Part shown: piece by piece, positions 43,901 through 52,467 of the stretch
Numbering within the stretch: the first letter of the stretch is position 1
Layout: each line of letters starts with the position of its first letter
Assembly: GCA_012838505.1 (NCBI GenBank)
Contig: DUPD01000030.1
Span: forward strand, 1 to 53,691
DNA: 53,691 nucleotides
DNA from: Bacilli bacterium
GTDB lineage: Bacteria > Bacillota > Bacilli > Bacillales > Amphibacillaceae
Direction: 5' to 3'
Notes under the pieces: generated by a model
Seen by the model: the letters and a program-made list of their open reading frames with translations, nothing else
The model's database searches: none
What the model was told of the DNA's origin: nothing
Translations under genes and position numbers: made by a program

Positions 43901-45301
43901 ATGCGTCCTTTTATTCATGATGATTTTTTATTACAGTCAGAAGCTTCAAAGTGGATTTACCATGATTACGCGAAGGATTTACCGATTATTGATTATCACT
44001 GTCACTTGCCACCTGTAGAGATCGCTAATAATCATCAGTATCAGACGATCACTGACATTTGGTTAGCAGGAGATCATTATAAGTGGCGTGCCATGCGAGC
44101 GCTTGGAATCGATGAACATTATATTACGGGTGATGCACCTGATATTGAGAAATTTCAAAAATGGGCAAGCATCGTTCCAAAAACGATCGGTAATCCGCTC
44201 TATCATTGGACACACTTAGAGTTAAAAAGATATTTTAATCTTGACGTACTACTAGATGAATCAAACTGGCAAGACGTATGGGAAGAAACCAATCGCCTGT
44301 TGAATCAGGATGAGTTTCGAGCGCAAGGACTAATTACACGCTCAAATGTTGAAGCAATTTGTACAACTGATGATCCACTTGATTCACTTCAATATCATGA
44401 TCAAATTAAACAAGATCCCAATTTTAAGACGCAAGTATTGCCGACATTGAGGCCTGATCGCCTGATTGAAATTGGCGCGAACGACTTTCTTGATTATTTA
44501 ACAGAAATTGAAGAGCACTATCAAGTTGAAGTGAAGACTTGGGATGACATGCAACAGTTAATTGAAACGATTGTAGAAGTATTTCATCAGAAAGGTTGTC
44601 GATTAGCCGATCATGGCATCCAACGGTTACCATTTGTTCGTTCAACAGCGATTCGCCTGGAGCGAATTTTAGCGAAAAAGCGTCAAGGTGATGAGATCAC
44701 ACGTTCAGAAATTGATCAATACAAAACCGAAATGCTCATCCAGTTTGCCCATGCGTATCATAAGCGAGACTGGGTGATGCAATGTCATATTGGTGCAATT
44801 CGAAATAATAATCAGCGCATGTTTGCTCAACTTGGCAAAGATACTGGATATGACTCAATTGATGATTTTAATTTAGCCAAATCATTAAACGGATTGTTAA
44901 ATGCGATTGATTTTACTGATCAATTGCCTAAAACAATTATTTATAATTTAAATCCAAATCATAATGAGGTGATTGCTTCAGCAATTGGCAACTTTCAATC
45001 TGGAGAGACTGTAGGTAAAATCCAATTTGGCTCGGGCTGGTGGTTTAACGATCAAAAACGTGGTATGGAACGGCAGTTGAATGATTTAGCTCATTTCGGA
45101 ATTTTGTCCAGCTTTGTCGGAATGTTAACTGATTCAAGAAGTATGCTTTCTTATACAAGGCATGAATATTTCCGCCGAACTTTGGCTAATTTACTAGGAG
45201 AATGGGTTGAAGAAGGTTTGGTGCCAAATGATCGAGACCTTGTTGGTAAAGTGATGAGTGATGTAAGTTATTACAATGCCAAATGTTATTTCTCATTTTA
45301 A
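43901..45301 (+). CDS. uxaC: Glucuronate isomerase UxaC
   Basis: UxaC isomerises D-glucuronate, released by the alpha-glucuronidase, to D-fructuronate. The protein has the N-terminal IIDYHCHLPPVEIANN metal site, the CTTDDPLDSL strand, MQCHIGAIRNNNQRMF and the C-terminal MLTDSRSMLSYTRHEYFRR. The frame opens at TTG 43871, but aaaaaggag at 43885-43893 matches ATG 43901 (7 nt), giving 466 residues. It is the last gene of the glucuronate block. A cre site overlaps the end region. Confidence 0.95.
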   Translation: MRPFIHDDFLLQSEASKWIYHDYAKDLPIIDYHCHLPPVEIANNHQYQTITDIWLAGDHYKWRAMRALGIDEHYITGDAPDIEKFQKWASIVPKTIGNPLYHWTHLELKRYFNLDVLLDESNWQDVWEETNRLLNQDEFRAQGLITRSNVEAICTTDDPLDSLQYHDQIKQDPNFKTQVLPTLRPDRLIEIGANDFLDYLTEIEEHYQVEVKTWDDMQQLIETIVEVFHQKGCRLADHGIQRLPFVRSTAIRLERILAKKRQGDEITRSEIDQYKTEMLIQFAHAYHKRDWVMQCHIGAIRNNNQRMFAQLGKDTGYDSIDDFNLAKSLNGLLNAIDFTDQLPKTIIYNLNPNHNEVIASAIGNFQSGETVGKIQFGSGWWFNDQKRGMERQLNDLAHFGILSSFVGMLTDSRSMLSYTRHEYFRRTLANLLGEWVEEGLVPNDRDLVGKVMSDVSYYNAKCYFSF

Positions 45302-45302
45302 A

Positions 45303-45316
45303 TGTAAGCGCTAAAA
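45303..45316 (+). promoter_or_regulatory. cre site before xylA
   Basis: TGTAAGCGCTAAAA matches the CcpA consensus TGWAANCGNTNWCA at all but one position. It starts two nucleotides after the uxaC stop codon and 15 nt before the XylR-like operator. Confidence 0.7.
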
Positions 45317-45330
45317 CTATTTATTAAAAC

Positions 45331-45355
45331 TTAGTTAATTCGATAGACTAACTAA
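45331..45355 (+). promoter_or_regulatory. XylR-like operator before xylA
   Basis: TTAGTTA, 11 nt and TAACTAA form a 25-nt inverted repeat; adding A/T flanks makes 9 perfect base pairs (45329-45357). The Bacillus XylR operator has the same length and the same outer TTAGTT and AACTAA halves. The centre differs. xylR itself is not in the window. Confidence 0.55.
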
Positions 45356-45415
45356 GTAAAAGGTGTTAAACTATAGTAGTAAAATACTGAAATTAATATT
45401 AGGAGGTTTTAAGAA

Positions 45416-46729
45416 ATGGCGTATTTTGATAATATCCCAAAAATTAAGTATGAAGGTCGTCACTCAGATAACCCATATGCATTTAAGTTCTATAACCCTG
45501 AAGAAAAAATTGGTGGCAAAACAATGGAAGAAATCATGCGATTTGGTGTTGCTTACTGGCATACATTTGTTGCTGATGGTGGAGATCCATTTGGTGCTGG
45601 TACAGCGATTCGTCCTTGGGATCACCTAAAAGGAATGGATTTAGCAAAAGCACGTGTTGATGCATCATTCGAGTTTTATGAGAAATTAGGTGTACCATAC
45701 TTTGCTTTCCACGATGTAGACATTTCACCTGAAGGCGATACATTGCGTGAAACAAATAAGAATCTTGATGAAATCGTTGCAATGATCAAAGACTACATGA
45801 AGGACAGTAAAGTTAAACTACTTTGGAACACAGCAAACATGTTCACAAACCCACGTTGGACACACGGTGCTGCAACTTCATCACATGCTGACGTCTTTGC
45901 TTATGCGGGTGCTAAAGTTAAGAAAGGCCTAGAAGTTGGTAAAGAATTAGGCGCAGAAAACTATGTATTCTGGGGAGGTCGTGAAGGTTACGAATCACTT
46001 CTTAATACAGACTTGAAGTTTGAACAAGATAACTTAGCAAGACTCTTCCACATGGCACTTGACTATGCGAAGGAAATTGATTTTGATGCACAGTTCTTAA
46101 TTGAACCTAAGCCAAAAGAGCCAACAACTCACCAGTATGATTTTGACGTGGCAACAGGTATTGGCTTCTTGTACCAATATGACCTACAAGATCATATTAA
46201 GTTCAACATCGAAGCAAACCACGCAACATTAGCTGGTCATACGTTCGAGCATGAATTACGTGTTGCACGTGAAGCGGGTATGTTAGGTTCTGTTGACGCC
46301 AACCAAGGTGATACATTATTAGGCTGGGATACTGATGAGTTCCCAACAGACCTATATTCAACAACACTTGCGATGTATGAGATTCTGAAAAATGGTGGTT
46401 TAGGTCGTGGTGGATTGAACTTTGACGCGAAAGTACGTCGTGGCTCATTTGAAAAAGAAGATCTATTCCACGCACATATTGCAGGTATGGATGCTTTTGC
46501 AGTCGGTCTAATTGTCGCGCAGAAGATGATTGATGATAACTTCTTTGAAAATATTATCGAAGAAAGATACAAAACATTTAGCTCTGAAATTGGTAAGAAG
46601 ATTACTGCAAATGAAACAAACTTAGCAGAGCTTGAAAAATATGCAATTGACTTGAAAGATATTGATATTCGCTCAGGTCAAGTTGAGAAGATTAAAGCAA
46701 GAATTAACCAATATCTATTGAATATCTAA
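45416..46729 (+). CDS. xylA: Xylose isomerase XylA
   Basis: XylA isomerises D-xylose to D-xylulose. The 437-residue class II enzyme has the catalytic [12 protein letters not shown], the [15 protein letters not shown] loop, [17 protein letters not shown], the [16 protein letters not shown] metal site and [17 protein letters not shown]. aggaggt precedes ATG 45416. xylB follows after a 70-nt gap holding a strong hairpin. The gene has a separate promoter zone with cre and XylR-like sites. Confidence 0.98.
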   Translation: MAYFDNIPKIKYEGRHSDNPYAFKFYNPEEKIGGKTMEEIMRFGVAYWHTFVADGGDPFGAGTAIRPWDHLKGMDLAKARVDASFEFYEKLGVPYFAFHDVDISPEGDTLRETNKNLDEIVAMIKDYMKDSKVKLLWNTANMFTNPRWTHGAATSSHADVFAYAGAKVKKGLEVGKELGAENYVFWGGREGYESLLNTDLKFEQDNLARLFHMALDYAKEIDFDAQFLIEPKPKEPTTHQYDFDVATGIGFLYQYDLQDHIKFNIEANHATLAGHTFEHELRVAREAGMLGSVDANQGDTLLGWDTDEFPTDLYSTTLAMYEILKNGGLGRGGLNFDAKVRRGSFEKEDLFHAHIAGMDAFAVGLIVAQKMIDDNFFENIIEERYKTFSSEIGKKITANETNLAELEKYAIDLKDIDIRSGQVEKIKARINQYLLNI

Positions 46730-46740
46730 GATAAATAACA

Positions 46741-46779
46741 AAATCATGCGAATAGTGCTTAGCGCCATTCGCATGATTT
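46741..46779 (+). repeat. Perfect hairpin between xylA and xylB
   Basis: aaatcatgcgaat (46741-46753) pairs without mismatch with attcgcatgattt (46767-46779), and the loop forms an inner gtgc/gcgc helix. No T run follows; the xylB ribosome site lies 6 nt downstream. This is not a classical terminator; an mRNA-stability or processing role is more likely. Confidence 0.75.
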
Positions 46780-46799
46780 ATATTAAAGGAGGTTATCAG

Positions 46800-48293
46800 A
46801 TGAGTTACGTTTTAGGTGTTGATCTCGGTACAAGTGCTGTTAAGGTATTACTTGTATCTAAAGCTGGAGAAGTTGTTGATGAAGTATCAAAAGACTATCC
46901 GCTTTATCACGATAAACCAGGTTATAGTGAGCAAGATCCTGAAGATTGGGTGAAACAAACGAAAGCTGCTTTAAAAGAATTGACAGGGCGTATGGATGAT
47001 CCAAGTCAGATTGAGGGCTTAAGTTTTTCAGGTCAAATGCATGGTCTTGTATTATTAGGTGAAGACAATAAGCCACTTCGACGTGCAATTTTATGGAATG
47101 ATACTCGTACAACAGCTGAGTGTCGAGAAATTGAAGAGAATGTTGGCTTAGATAGATTACATGAATTAACGAAAAACCCAGCACTAGAAGGATTTACCTT
47201 ACCAAAACTAGTCTGGGTTAAAAAGCATGAGCCTGAAATTTTTGCTCAGGCAAAGGTCTTCCTTTTACCGAAGGATTACGTTCGCTATGCATTAGCTGGT
47301 GATTTAAGTATGGACTACTCTGATGCAGCTGGAACATTGTTGTTAAATGTTGCAGATAAGCAGTGGAGTGAAGAGATGTGTGAGAAGAATGGCATTCCAC
47401 TTTCACTATGCCCAACATTAGTTGGTTCTGACGAGCAAACTGGGACAATCTTGCCAGAAGTTGCTGAAGAAACTGGTCTATCGGTTGGCTGTAAAGTGTT
47501 TGCTGGTGGAGCAGATAATGCATGTGGAGCAATTGGTGCTGGAATTTTATCGGATGGATTAACATTAAGTAGTACTGGAACGTCAGGTGTTGTTTTATCT
47601 TATGAGGCAACTGGTGATAAAGATTTCCAAGGTCAAGTCCACTACTTTAACCATGGTGACCCTAATGCATACTACACGATGGGTGTGACACTAGCTGCAG
47701 GTTATAGCTTAAGCTGGTTTAAAGATACGTTTGCAGCTGATATTTCCTTTAATGAACTTGTTGCTGAAGCAGAAGCTTCAACAGTTGGTGCAAAAGGAAT
47801 GCTTTTCGCTCCATATATCGTAGGAGAAAGAACGCCATATCCAGATAGTGCAATTCGAGCTAGTTTTATTGGGGTCCATGCAAATCATAAACGTGGCGAT
47901 TTTGCCCGTGCAGTTATTGAAGGAATTACATTTAGCTTAAATGAATCTGTAGAAATTTTCCGTAGCAAAGGTAAGAATATCTCAAAAGTTGTTGCAATTG
48001 GTGGCGGTGCAAAGAGTGAGCTTTGGCTCCAAACACAAGCAGATATCTTTAATGCTGAAGTTGTGACATTAGCTAACGAACAAGGACCAGGTATGGGGGC
48101 AGCTATTTTAGCCGCTGTTGGTTCAGGCTGGTATCCAAGCCTAGCTGAATGTGCTGAAAACTTCGTCTCTTATACAAAAACATATCAACCAAACCCAGAA
48201 AATGTTGCAAAATATCGCGAACTATTTAAACTTTATCAAACGATTTATCACTCGACAAAACAACTGAACCATGATTTAGCTGATTATCGCTAA
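46800..48293 (+). CDS. xylB: Xylulokinase XylB
   Basis: XylB phosphorylates D-xylulose to xylulose-5-phosphate. The FGGY-family protein has YVLGVDLGTSAVKVLL (phosphate loop), FSGQMHGLVLL, AILWNDTRT, the STGTSGVVLS segment, and AIGGGAKSELWLQTQADI (FGGY second signature). The frame extends upstream to 46746 within the hairpin, but aaaggaggt at 46785-46793 marks ATG 46800 (7 nt), giving 497 residues, the usual length. Confidence 0.97.
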   Translation: MSYVLGVDLGTSAVKVLLVSKAGEVVDEVSKDYPLYHDKPGYSEQDPEDWVKQTKAALKELTGRMDDPSQIEGLSFSGQMHGLVLLGEDNKPLRRAILWNDTRTTAECREIEENVGLDRLHELTKNPALEGFTLPKLVWVKKHEPEIFAQAKVFLLPKDYVRYALAGDLSMDYSDAAGTLLLNVADKQWSEEMCEKNGIPLSLCPTLVGSDEQTGTILPEVAEETGLSVGCKVFAGGADNACGAIGAGILSDGLTLSSTGTSGVVLSYEATGDKDFQGQVHYFNHGDPNAYYTMGVTLAAGYSLSWFKDTFAADISFNELVAEAEASTVGAKGMLFAPYIVGERTPYPDSAIRASFIGVHANHKRGDFARAVIEGITFSLNESVEIFRSKGKNISKVVAIGGGAKSELWLQTQADIFNAEVVTLANEQGPGMGAAILAAVGSGWYPSLAECAENFVSYTKTYQPNPENVAKYRELFKLYQTIYHSTKQLNHDLADYR

Positions 48294-48319
48294 TTTTGGT
48301 TTAAAGGAGAATTGACATA

Positions 48320-49300
48320 ATGAAAACGTTGAAAGAGTCTTTTAAAGATAAATTTTTAGTTGGAGCAGCTGTTAATGCTGAGACGATTGAGAATGATCAG
48401 GAGTTATTGAAAAAGCATTTTAACTCAATCACAGCAGAAAATGAAATGAAACCAATGCACATGCAACCAGAACAAGGTAACTTTACTTTTGAAGTTGCAG
48501 ATAAAATGCTGCAATTTGCTGAAGATAATGGTATGGAATTACGTGGACATACACTTGTCTGGCACAATCAAATGCCAAAGTGGTTTTTTGAAGATGAGAA
48601 CGGAAATGATGTGTCACGTGATGAATTATTAAGACGAATGAAAGCCCATATTGATGCGGTAGTCACACGTTATAAAGGACGTATTCATGCATGGGACGTT
48701 GTTAACGAAGCTGTAGAAGATCGTGGTGAGCAAATTTACCGACAATCTAAATGGATTGATATTATCGGTGAGGATTTTATTGACTACGCTTTCAAATATG
48801 CACATGAAGCAGATCCTGATGCATTGTTGTTCTATAATGACTACAACGAATCACATCCAAATAAACGTGAAAAAATCTATCAGCTTGTCAAAGGCTTACT
48901 AGATCGAGGTGTGCCAATTCACGGTGTTGGTTTACAAGCACACTGGAATCTTTATGATCCAAGCTATGAAAATATCGAAGCTGCAATTAAGAGATACAGT
49001 GAGCTCGGTTTACAGTTACATGTAACAGAAATGGACGTTTCTGTATTTGAGTTTGGTGATGAACGTACAGATGTGAAAGAACCAACAAAAGAGATGCTTC
49101 ATCTTCAGGCTGAGCGTTATGAGCGTTTCTTTGATCTATTTACAAAATATCAAGAACACTTAACGTCAGTTACTTTCTGGGGTATATCAGATGCATATAC
49201 TTGGTTAAATGATTTCCCAGTTAAAGGCCGTAAAAACTGGCCGTTCGTATTAGATGAAAAAGGTGAACCAAAACCAGCCTATCATCGAATTGTAAAATAA
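48320..49300 (+). CDS. xynA2: Intracellular GH10 endo-1,4-beta-xylanase
   Basis: The retaining xylanase cuts internal xylosidic bonds. The 326-residue protein is only the GH10 TIM-barrel: acid/base E130 (WDVVNEAVED), nucleophile E237 (HVTEMDVS), and substrate residues in GHTLVWHNQMP and FWGISDAYTWL. No signal peptide or binding module exists, so it works inside on imported oligosaccharides, like Geobacillus XynA2. It follows xylB by 26 nt and ends the operon at a strong terminator. The symbol is borrowed from that homolog. Confidence 0.94.
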   Translation: MKTLKESFKDKFLVGAAVNAETIENDQELLKKHFNSITAENEMKPMHMQPEQGNFTFEVADKMLQFAEDNGMELRGHTLVWHNQMPKWFFEDENGNDVSRDELLRRMKAHIDAVVTRYKGRIHAWDVVNEAVEDRGEQIYRQSKWIDIIGEDFIDYAFKYAHEADPDALLFYNDYNESHPNKREKIYQLVKGLLDRGVPIHGVGLQAHWNLYDPSYENIEAAIKRYSELGLQLHVTEMDVSVFEFGDERTDVKEPTKEMLHLQAERYERFFDLFTKYQEHLTSVTFWGISDAYTWLNDFPVKGRKNWPFVLDEKGEPKPAYHRIVK

Positions 49301-49312
49301 TCTGCTAAGGGT

Positions 49313-49357
49313 TAAAAAAACCTCTGAATTTTTACTGTGGATTCAGAGGTTTTTTTA
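49313..49357. terminator. Bidirectional terminator after the xylan operon
   Basis: aaaaaaacctctgaat pairs with attcagaggttttttt. Long A and T runs on both sides let it serve both the xylanase gene and the convergent pyridoxal-kinase-type gene. Confidence 0.95.
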
Positions 49358-49362
49358 TTAAA

Positions 49363-50154
49363 TTATTGATTGAAAGCACCGTGTTTGACTGAGCCAACGA
49401 ATTGGTTGAGTCTCCAACCGGATCTGATGGCGGCGTGGACAAAGTCTTTTGCCTGTAGGACAGATTCTTTTACAGACTTCCCTTGAGCAAGATTAGCCGT
49501 AATTGCTGCGGCAAAAGTACAGCCAGCTCCATGGTTATAAGTTGTCTCTATTCTATTCTTTTCGAGAATTAAAAATTCATGTCCATCGTAAAAGAGATCA
49601 ATCGCTTGATCGTGGTTAAGAGCAGTACCGCCTTTAATGACGACATTTTTTGCACCTAAGTCAATAATAATTTGGGCAGCTTGTTTCATTCCTTCAAGAT
49701 CAGTGATTGGCCCTGTTTTAGCAAGTTGCCCTGCTTCAAAGAGGTTAGGTGTTGTAATTGTAGCAAGTGGTAATAGATGCTCACGCAATGCCACGGTATT
49801 TTCGGGCTGGAGTACTTCATCATCACCCTTACATACCATAACAGGATCAATAACAATATTGTTTAAATGATGTTCTGTTATCTTTTTTGCTCCAAGTTCG
49901 ATGATTTCAACAGAGCCGAGCATGCCAGTTTTCATTGCATCGATTCCGATTGAGAGAGCAGTTTCTAATTGGTCTTCGACTAGATTTACGTCAATTGGTG
50001 TAACTTGGTGACTCCATGATTCTGGAACCATTGTAACGATTGATGTAAGAGCCGTCATTCCATAGACGTTATGTTCTTGGAACGTTTTTAAATCTGCTTG
50101 AATACCGGCACCGCCACTAGAATCAGAGCCAGCTAATGTTAATGTTTTCTTCAC
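49363..50154 (-). CDS. pdxK: Pyridoxal/pyridoxine kinase (PdxK, ThiD-like)
   Basis: The enzyme phosphorylates B6 vitamers to give pyridoxal-5'-phosphate; the ThiD-like family also includes HMP(-P) kinases. The 263-residue protein starts KTLTLAGSDSSGGAGIQADL and contains GMTALTSIVTM, DPVMVCKGDDEVL and the TTYNHGAGCTFAAAITANLA active-site loop. The MVCKG (not MVAKSG) and the C-terminal LNQFVGSVKHGAFN match B. subtilis PdxK rather than ThiD, as I recall those proteins. The start is GTG 50154, 8 nt after aggagga. XylA and XylB need no PLP, so the location next to the xylan operon is probably accidental. Confidence 0.87.
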   Translation of the reverse strand: MKKTLTLAGSDSSGGAGIQADLKTFQEHNVYGMTALTSIVTMVPESWSHQVTPIDVNLVEDQLETALSIGIDAMKTGMLGSVEIIELGAKKITEHHLNNIVIDPVMVCKGDDEVLQPENTVALREHLLPLATITTPNLFEAGQLAKTGPITDLEGMKQAAQIIIDLGAKNVVIKGGTALNHDQAIDLFYDGHEFLILEKNRIETTYNHGAGCTFAAAITANLAQGKSVKESVLQAKDFVHAAIRSGWRLNQFVGSVKHGAFNQ

Positions 50155-50517
50155 GACTTGTCCTCCTAGGAATAATCATATTTAAAATCATAACACTATT
50201 TTTTCTATTCGGAAATAACATAATGAAAGAATTTTGAAAAAACCGTTTTTCGACTTAAAGGAGGGGCATAAAATACGAATAATCATTTTGTGATGTAACA
50301 GGTGTGATTTCTAACTAAACTGCACGTGTTTTTTTGCATATTTAAGTGATTCAAAATTTTACTAGGATGATGATTTATTGGTAGGTAATGGGGTTTAGTC
50401 GATATCATTGATTAAGGCAGGTAAGTAAAATATAATAGAGTAGATAGAGAGAACGTGTTCGATAGAAGAATAAGCAAGTAGTATATGTTACGGCTTAATT
50501 AAAGAGAGGTAAATTGA
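50155..50517. other. Divergent region between pdxK and mevalonate operon
   Basis: No gene is found in this 363-nt gap. It holds a clear promoter for the mevalonate operon (50408-50436). Further left, acaggtg/cacgtgt (about 50299-50330) with TTTTTTT after it forms a terminator-like hairpin that lies upstream of that promoter, and aaaggaggggc near 50260 resembles an orphan ribosome site. These could be remnants of a lost small gene; that is speculation. Confidence 0.5.
50408..50436 (+). promoter_or_regulatory. Promoter of the mevalonate operon
   Basis: TTGATT (-35) and a perfect TATAAT (-10) are 17 nt apart, about 80 nt before mvaK1. Confidence 0.65.
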
Positions 50518-51483
50518 ATGATGAAAGCATCTAGAGAAAGCGCGATCGGCCAAGCGCATAGTAAGTTAATCTTAATGGGAGAGCATGCAGTTGTCTACAA
50601 TGAACCTGCGATTGCGATACCGTTTGAGACATTGATTGTAAAGACAATGATCAGATCATACGAAGGAACAGTGCGGTTTATTAGTGGTTTTTATTCTGGA
50701 GAACTTGAACAAATGCCAGATAAAATGAAGGGCCTAGTTGAATGTGTTAAGTCAGTTTGTCAACAGCTCAATCAGCCAGTTGAGAATTTCCAAATTAACC
50801 TTGAGTCTTCGATTCCAATCGGACGGGGACTCGGTTCAAGTGCAGCAATTGCGGTTTCTTTAGTACGAGGTTTGTATAATTTTTTCAAAAAAAACCTTAA
50901 TCGAGAGACTTTAAAGCGGTTTGTTGATTTGGCGGAAAAGTATGCACATGGGACGCCAAGTGGGATTGATCGAGAAGCGACGACACACGATCATCCGATC
51001 TTTTTTCAGCGTGAGCATCATGTTGAACAAGTGAAGATTGGTGAGCCATTGCATTTGGTTGTTGCCGATACGGGGCGAGTTGGCGATACGCATGCATCTG
51101 TGGCGAGTGTGAAGGAGCAGTATCAACGGGCAGAAGTAGTCACAAAAAAAAGGATTGCCCATTTGGGTCAGTTGACAAGAAAAGCGCGTCAAGTGATGGA
51201 ATCGGGTCTGTTGGTTGAGTTAGGTAAGCTACTTGATCAGGCGCATCTAGAGTTACAAGCGCTAGGAGTGAGTGATCCTGGGCTTGATTATTATGTTGAG
51301 GTTAGTAAGCAAGCTGGAGCGCTTGGTGCGAAGTTGACAGGTGGCGGTCGAGGTGGTTGTATGTTTGCGTTAGTCGATTCGGTTAGTCAGGCTAAGGTTG
51401 TTGAGGATGCATTAGTCAATGCCGGGGCTGCGCGAACATGGTATTGTAAAGTGGCGAATGAGGTGATGAGTTATGAAAGCTAA
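50518..51483 (+). CDS. mvaK1: Mevalonate kinase
   Basis: The enzyme phosphorylates mevalonate to 5-phosphomevalonate. The 321-residue GHMP kinase has AHSKLILMGEHAVVYNEPAIAIP (motif 1), IPIGRGLGSSAAIAVSLVRGL (ATP loop, motif 2), the catalytic GTPSGIDREATTHD and KLTGGGRGGCMFALV (motif 3). ATG 50518 or 50521 may start it after agagagg. Its end overlaps mvaD by 11 nt. This pathway is usual in staphylococci and lactic acid bacteria; most Bacillus use the MEP route. Confidence 0.96.
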   Translation: MMKASRESAIGQAHSKLILMGEHAVVYNEPAIAIPFETLIVKTMIRSYEGTVRFISGFYSGELEQMPDKMKGLVECVKSVCQQLNQPVENFQINLESSIPIGRGLGSSAAIAVSLVRGLYNFFKKNLNRETLKRFVDLAEKYAHGTPSGIDREATTHDHPIFFQREHHVEQVKIGEPLHLVVADTGRVGDTHASVASVKEQYQRAEVVTKKRIAHLGQLTRKARQVMESGLLVELGKLLDQAHLELQALGVSDPGLDYYVEVSKQAGALGAKLTGGGRGGCMFALVDSVSQAKVVEDALVNAGAARTWYCKVANEVMSYES

Positions 51484-52453
51484 GGCACGGGCACATACAA
51501 ATATCGCATTGATAAAGTATTGGGGAAAACGTGATGAAGCACTTTTTTTACCGACTAATAATAGTTTGTCGATGACGTTAGATCAATTTTATACTGAGAC
51601 AATGGTTGAGTTTGATTCAAAGTTAAAGAGCGATCAGTTTATTTTGGATGGAATGGAAATGGATCAACGTGAGACAGAAAAGGTGAGTCTGTTCATGGAT
51701 AAGGTTCGTCGCTATACTGGGGAGTCGCGTTATGCGTTAATTGACTCGGTTAATCACGTCCCAACGGCTGCTGGGTTTGCTTCGTCTGCGTCAGGTTATG
51801 CGGCACTAGCTGCGGCGGCGATGAAGGCGACTGGGGTGAATTTTTCAGAAAAAGAGTTGTCGAAAATGGCGCGTCAAGGGTCGGGTTCGGCGAGTCGTTC
51901 GATTTACGGTGGATTTGTTGAGTGGCAGAAGGGTGAGTTGGCTGACGGTTCGGATTGTTATGCCGTTCCTGTCTTGGAACAGGGGGCTTGGGATCTACGT
52001 GTGTTGTCGGTTGAGGTGACACATGAGGTGAAGAAGGTATTGAGCCGTGAGGGTATGAAGCGGACGGTCGAGACGTCACCGTTTTTTGCTGGTTGGTTAG
52101 AAGCGGTTGCTGCGGATTTAGTTGAAGCGAAGGCAGCGATTGCTGAGCGTGATTTTACTCGTTTAGGTGAGACGTTAGAAAGGAACGCGCTCCGGATGCA
52201 TGCGACGACGCTCGGGGCTAATCCACCATTTATGTATTGGCAAAGTTCAACGGTACAAGTGATGGAGGCTGTTCAGGTACTTCGGGAGTCGGGGATTGAG
52301 GCTTATTTTACGATTGATGCGGGACCGAATGTTAAAGTTGTTTGTCAGCCTAAAGATGAAGAGCGAATTTTTGCTGAGTTAATGAAGTTAGCTGTTGTGC
52401 AACAGATTTATCGTTGTCAAATTGGTCCGGGTGTGAATTATTTAGAGATATGA
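51473..52453 (+). CDS. mvaD: Diphosphomevalonate decarboxylase
   Basis: MvaD converts mevalonate-5-diphosphate to isopentenyl diphosphate. The 326-residue GHMP-family enzyme has TNIALIKYWGKRDEALFLPT, AAGFASSASGYAALA, RQGSGSASRSIYGGFVEW and TIDAGPNVKVVC with the catalytic Asp. It overlaps both neighbours, as in other mevalonate operons. Its codons favour G/C endings; one 60-nt line (51781-51840) has 37 G+C, far above neighbouring regions. Confidence 0.96.
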   Translation: MKAKARAHTNIALIKYWGKRDEALFLPTNNSLSMTLDQFYTETMVEFDSKLKSDQFILDGMEMDQRETEKVSLFMDKVRRYTGESRYALIDSVNHVPTAAGFASSASGYAALAAAAMKATGVNFSEKELSKMARQGSGSASRSIYGGFVEWQKGELADGSDCYAVPVLEQGAWDLRVLSVEVTHEVKKVLSREGMKRTVETSPFFAGWLEAVAADLVEAKAAIAERDFTRLGETLERNALRMHATTLGANPPFMYWQSSTVQVMEAVQVLRESGIEAYFTIDAGPNVKVVCQPKDEERIFAELMKLAVVQQIYRCQIGPGVNYLEI

Positions 52454-52467
52454 TAGGGGAGATCGGG

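Noticed and set aside
45363-45629. 88-codon frame before and inside xylA
   Set aside because: It overlaps the start of xylA in another frame and has no ribosome site; xylA has perfect family support.
46203-46572. Two long minus-strand frames within xylA
   Set aside because: Antisense shadows of a strongly coding gene with biased codon use; histidine-rich and without family likeness.
47218-47610. 130-codon minus frame inside xylB, rich in His, Gln and Leu
   Set aside because: Such composition is typical of the antisense of Asp/Glu/Ala-rich coding sequence; no start signals.
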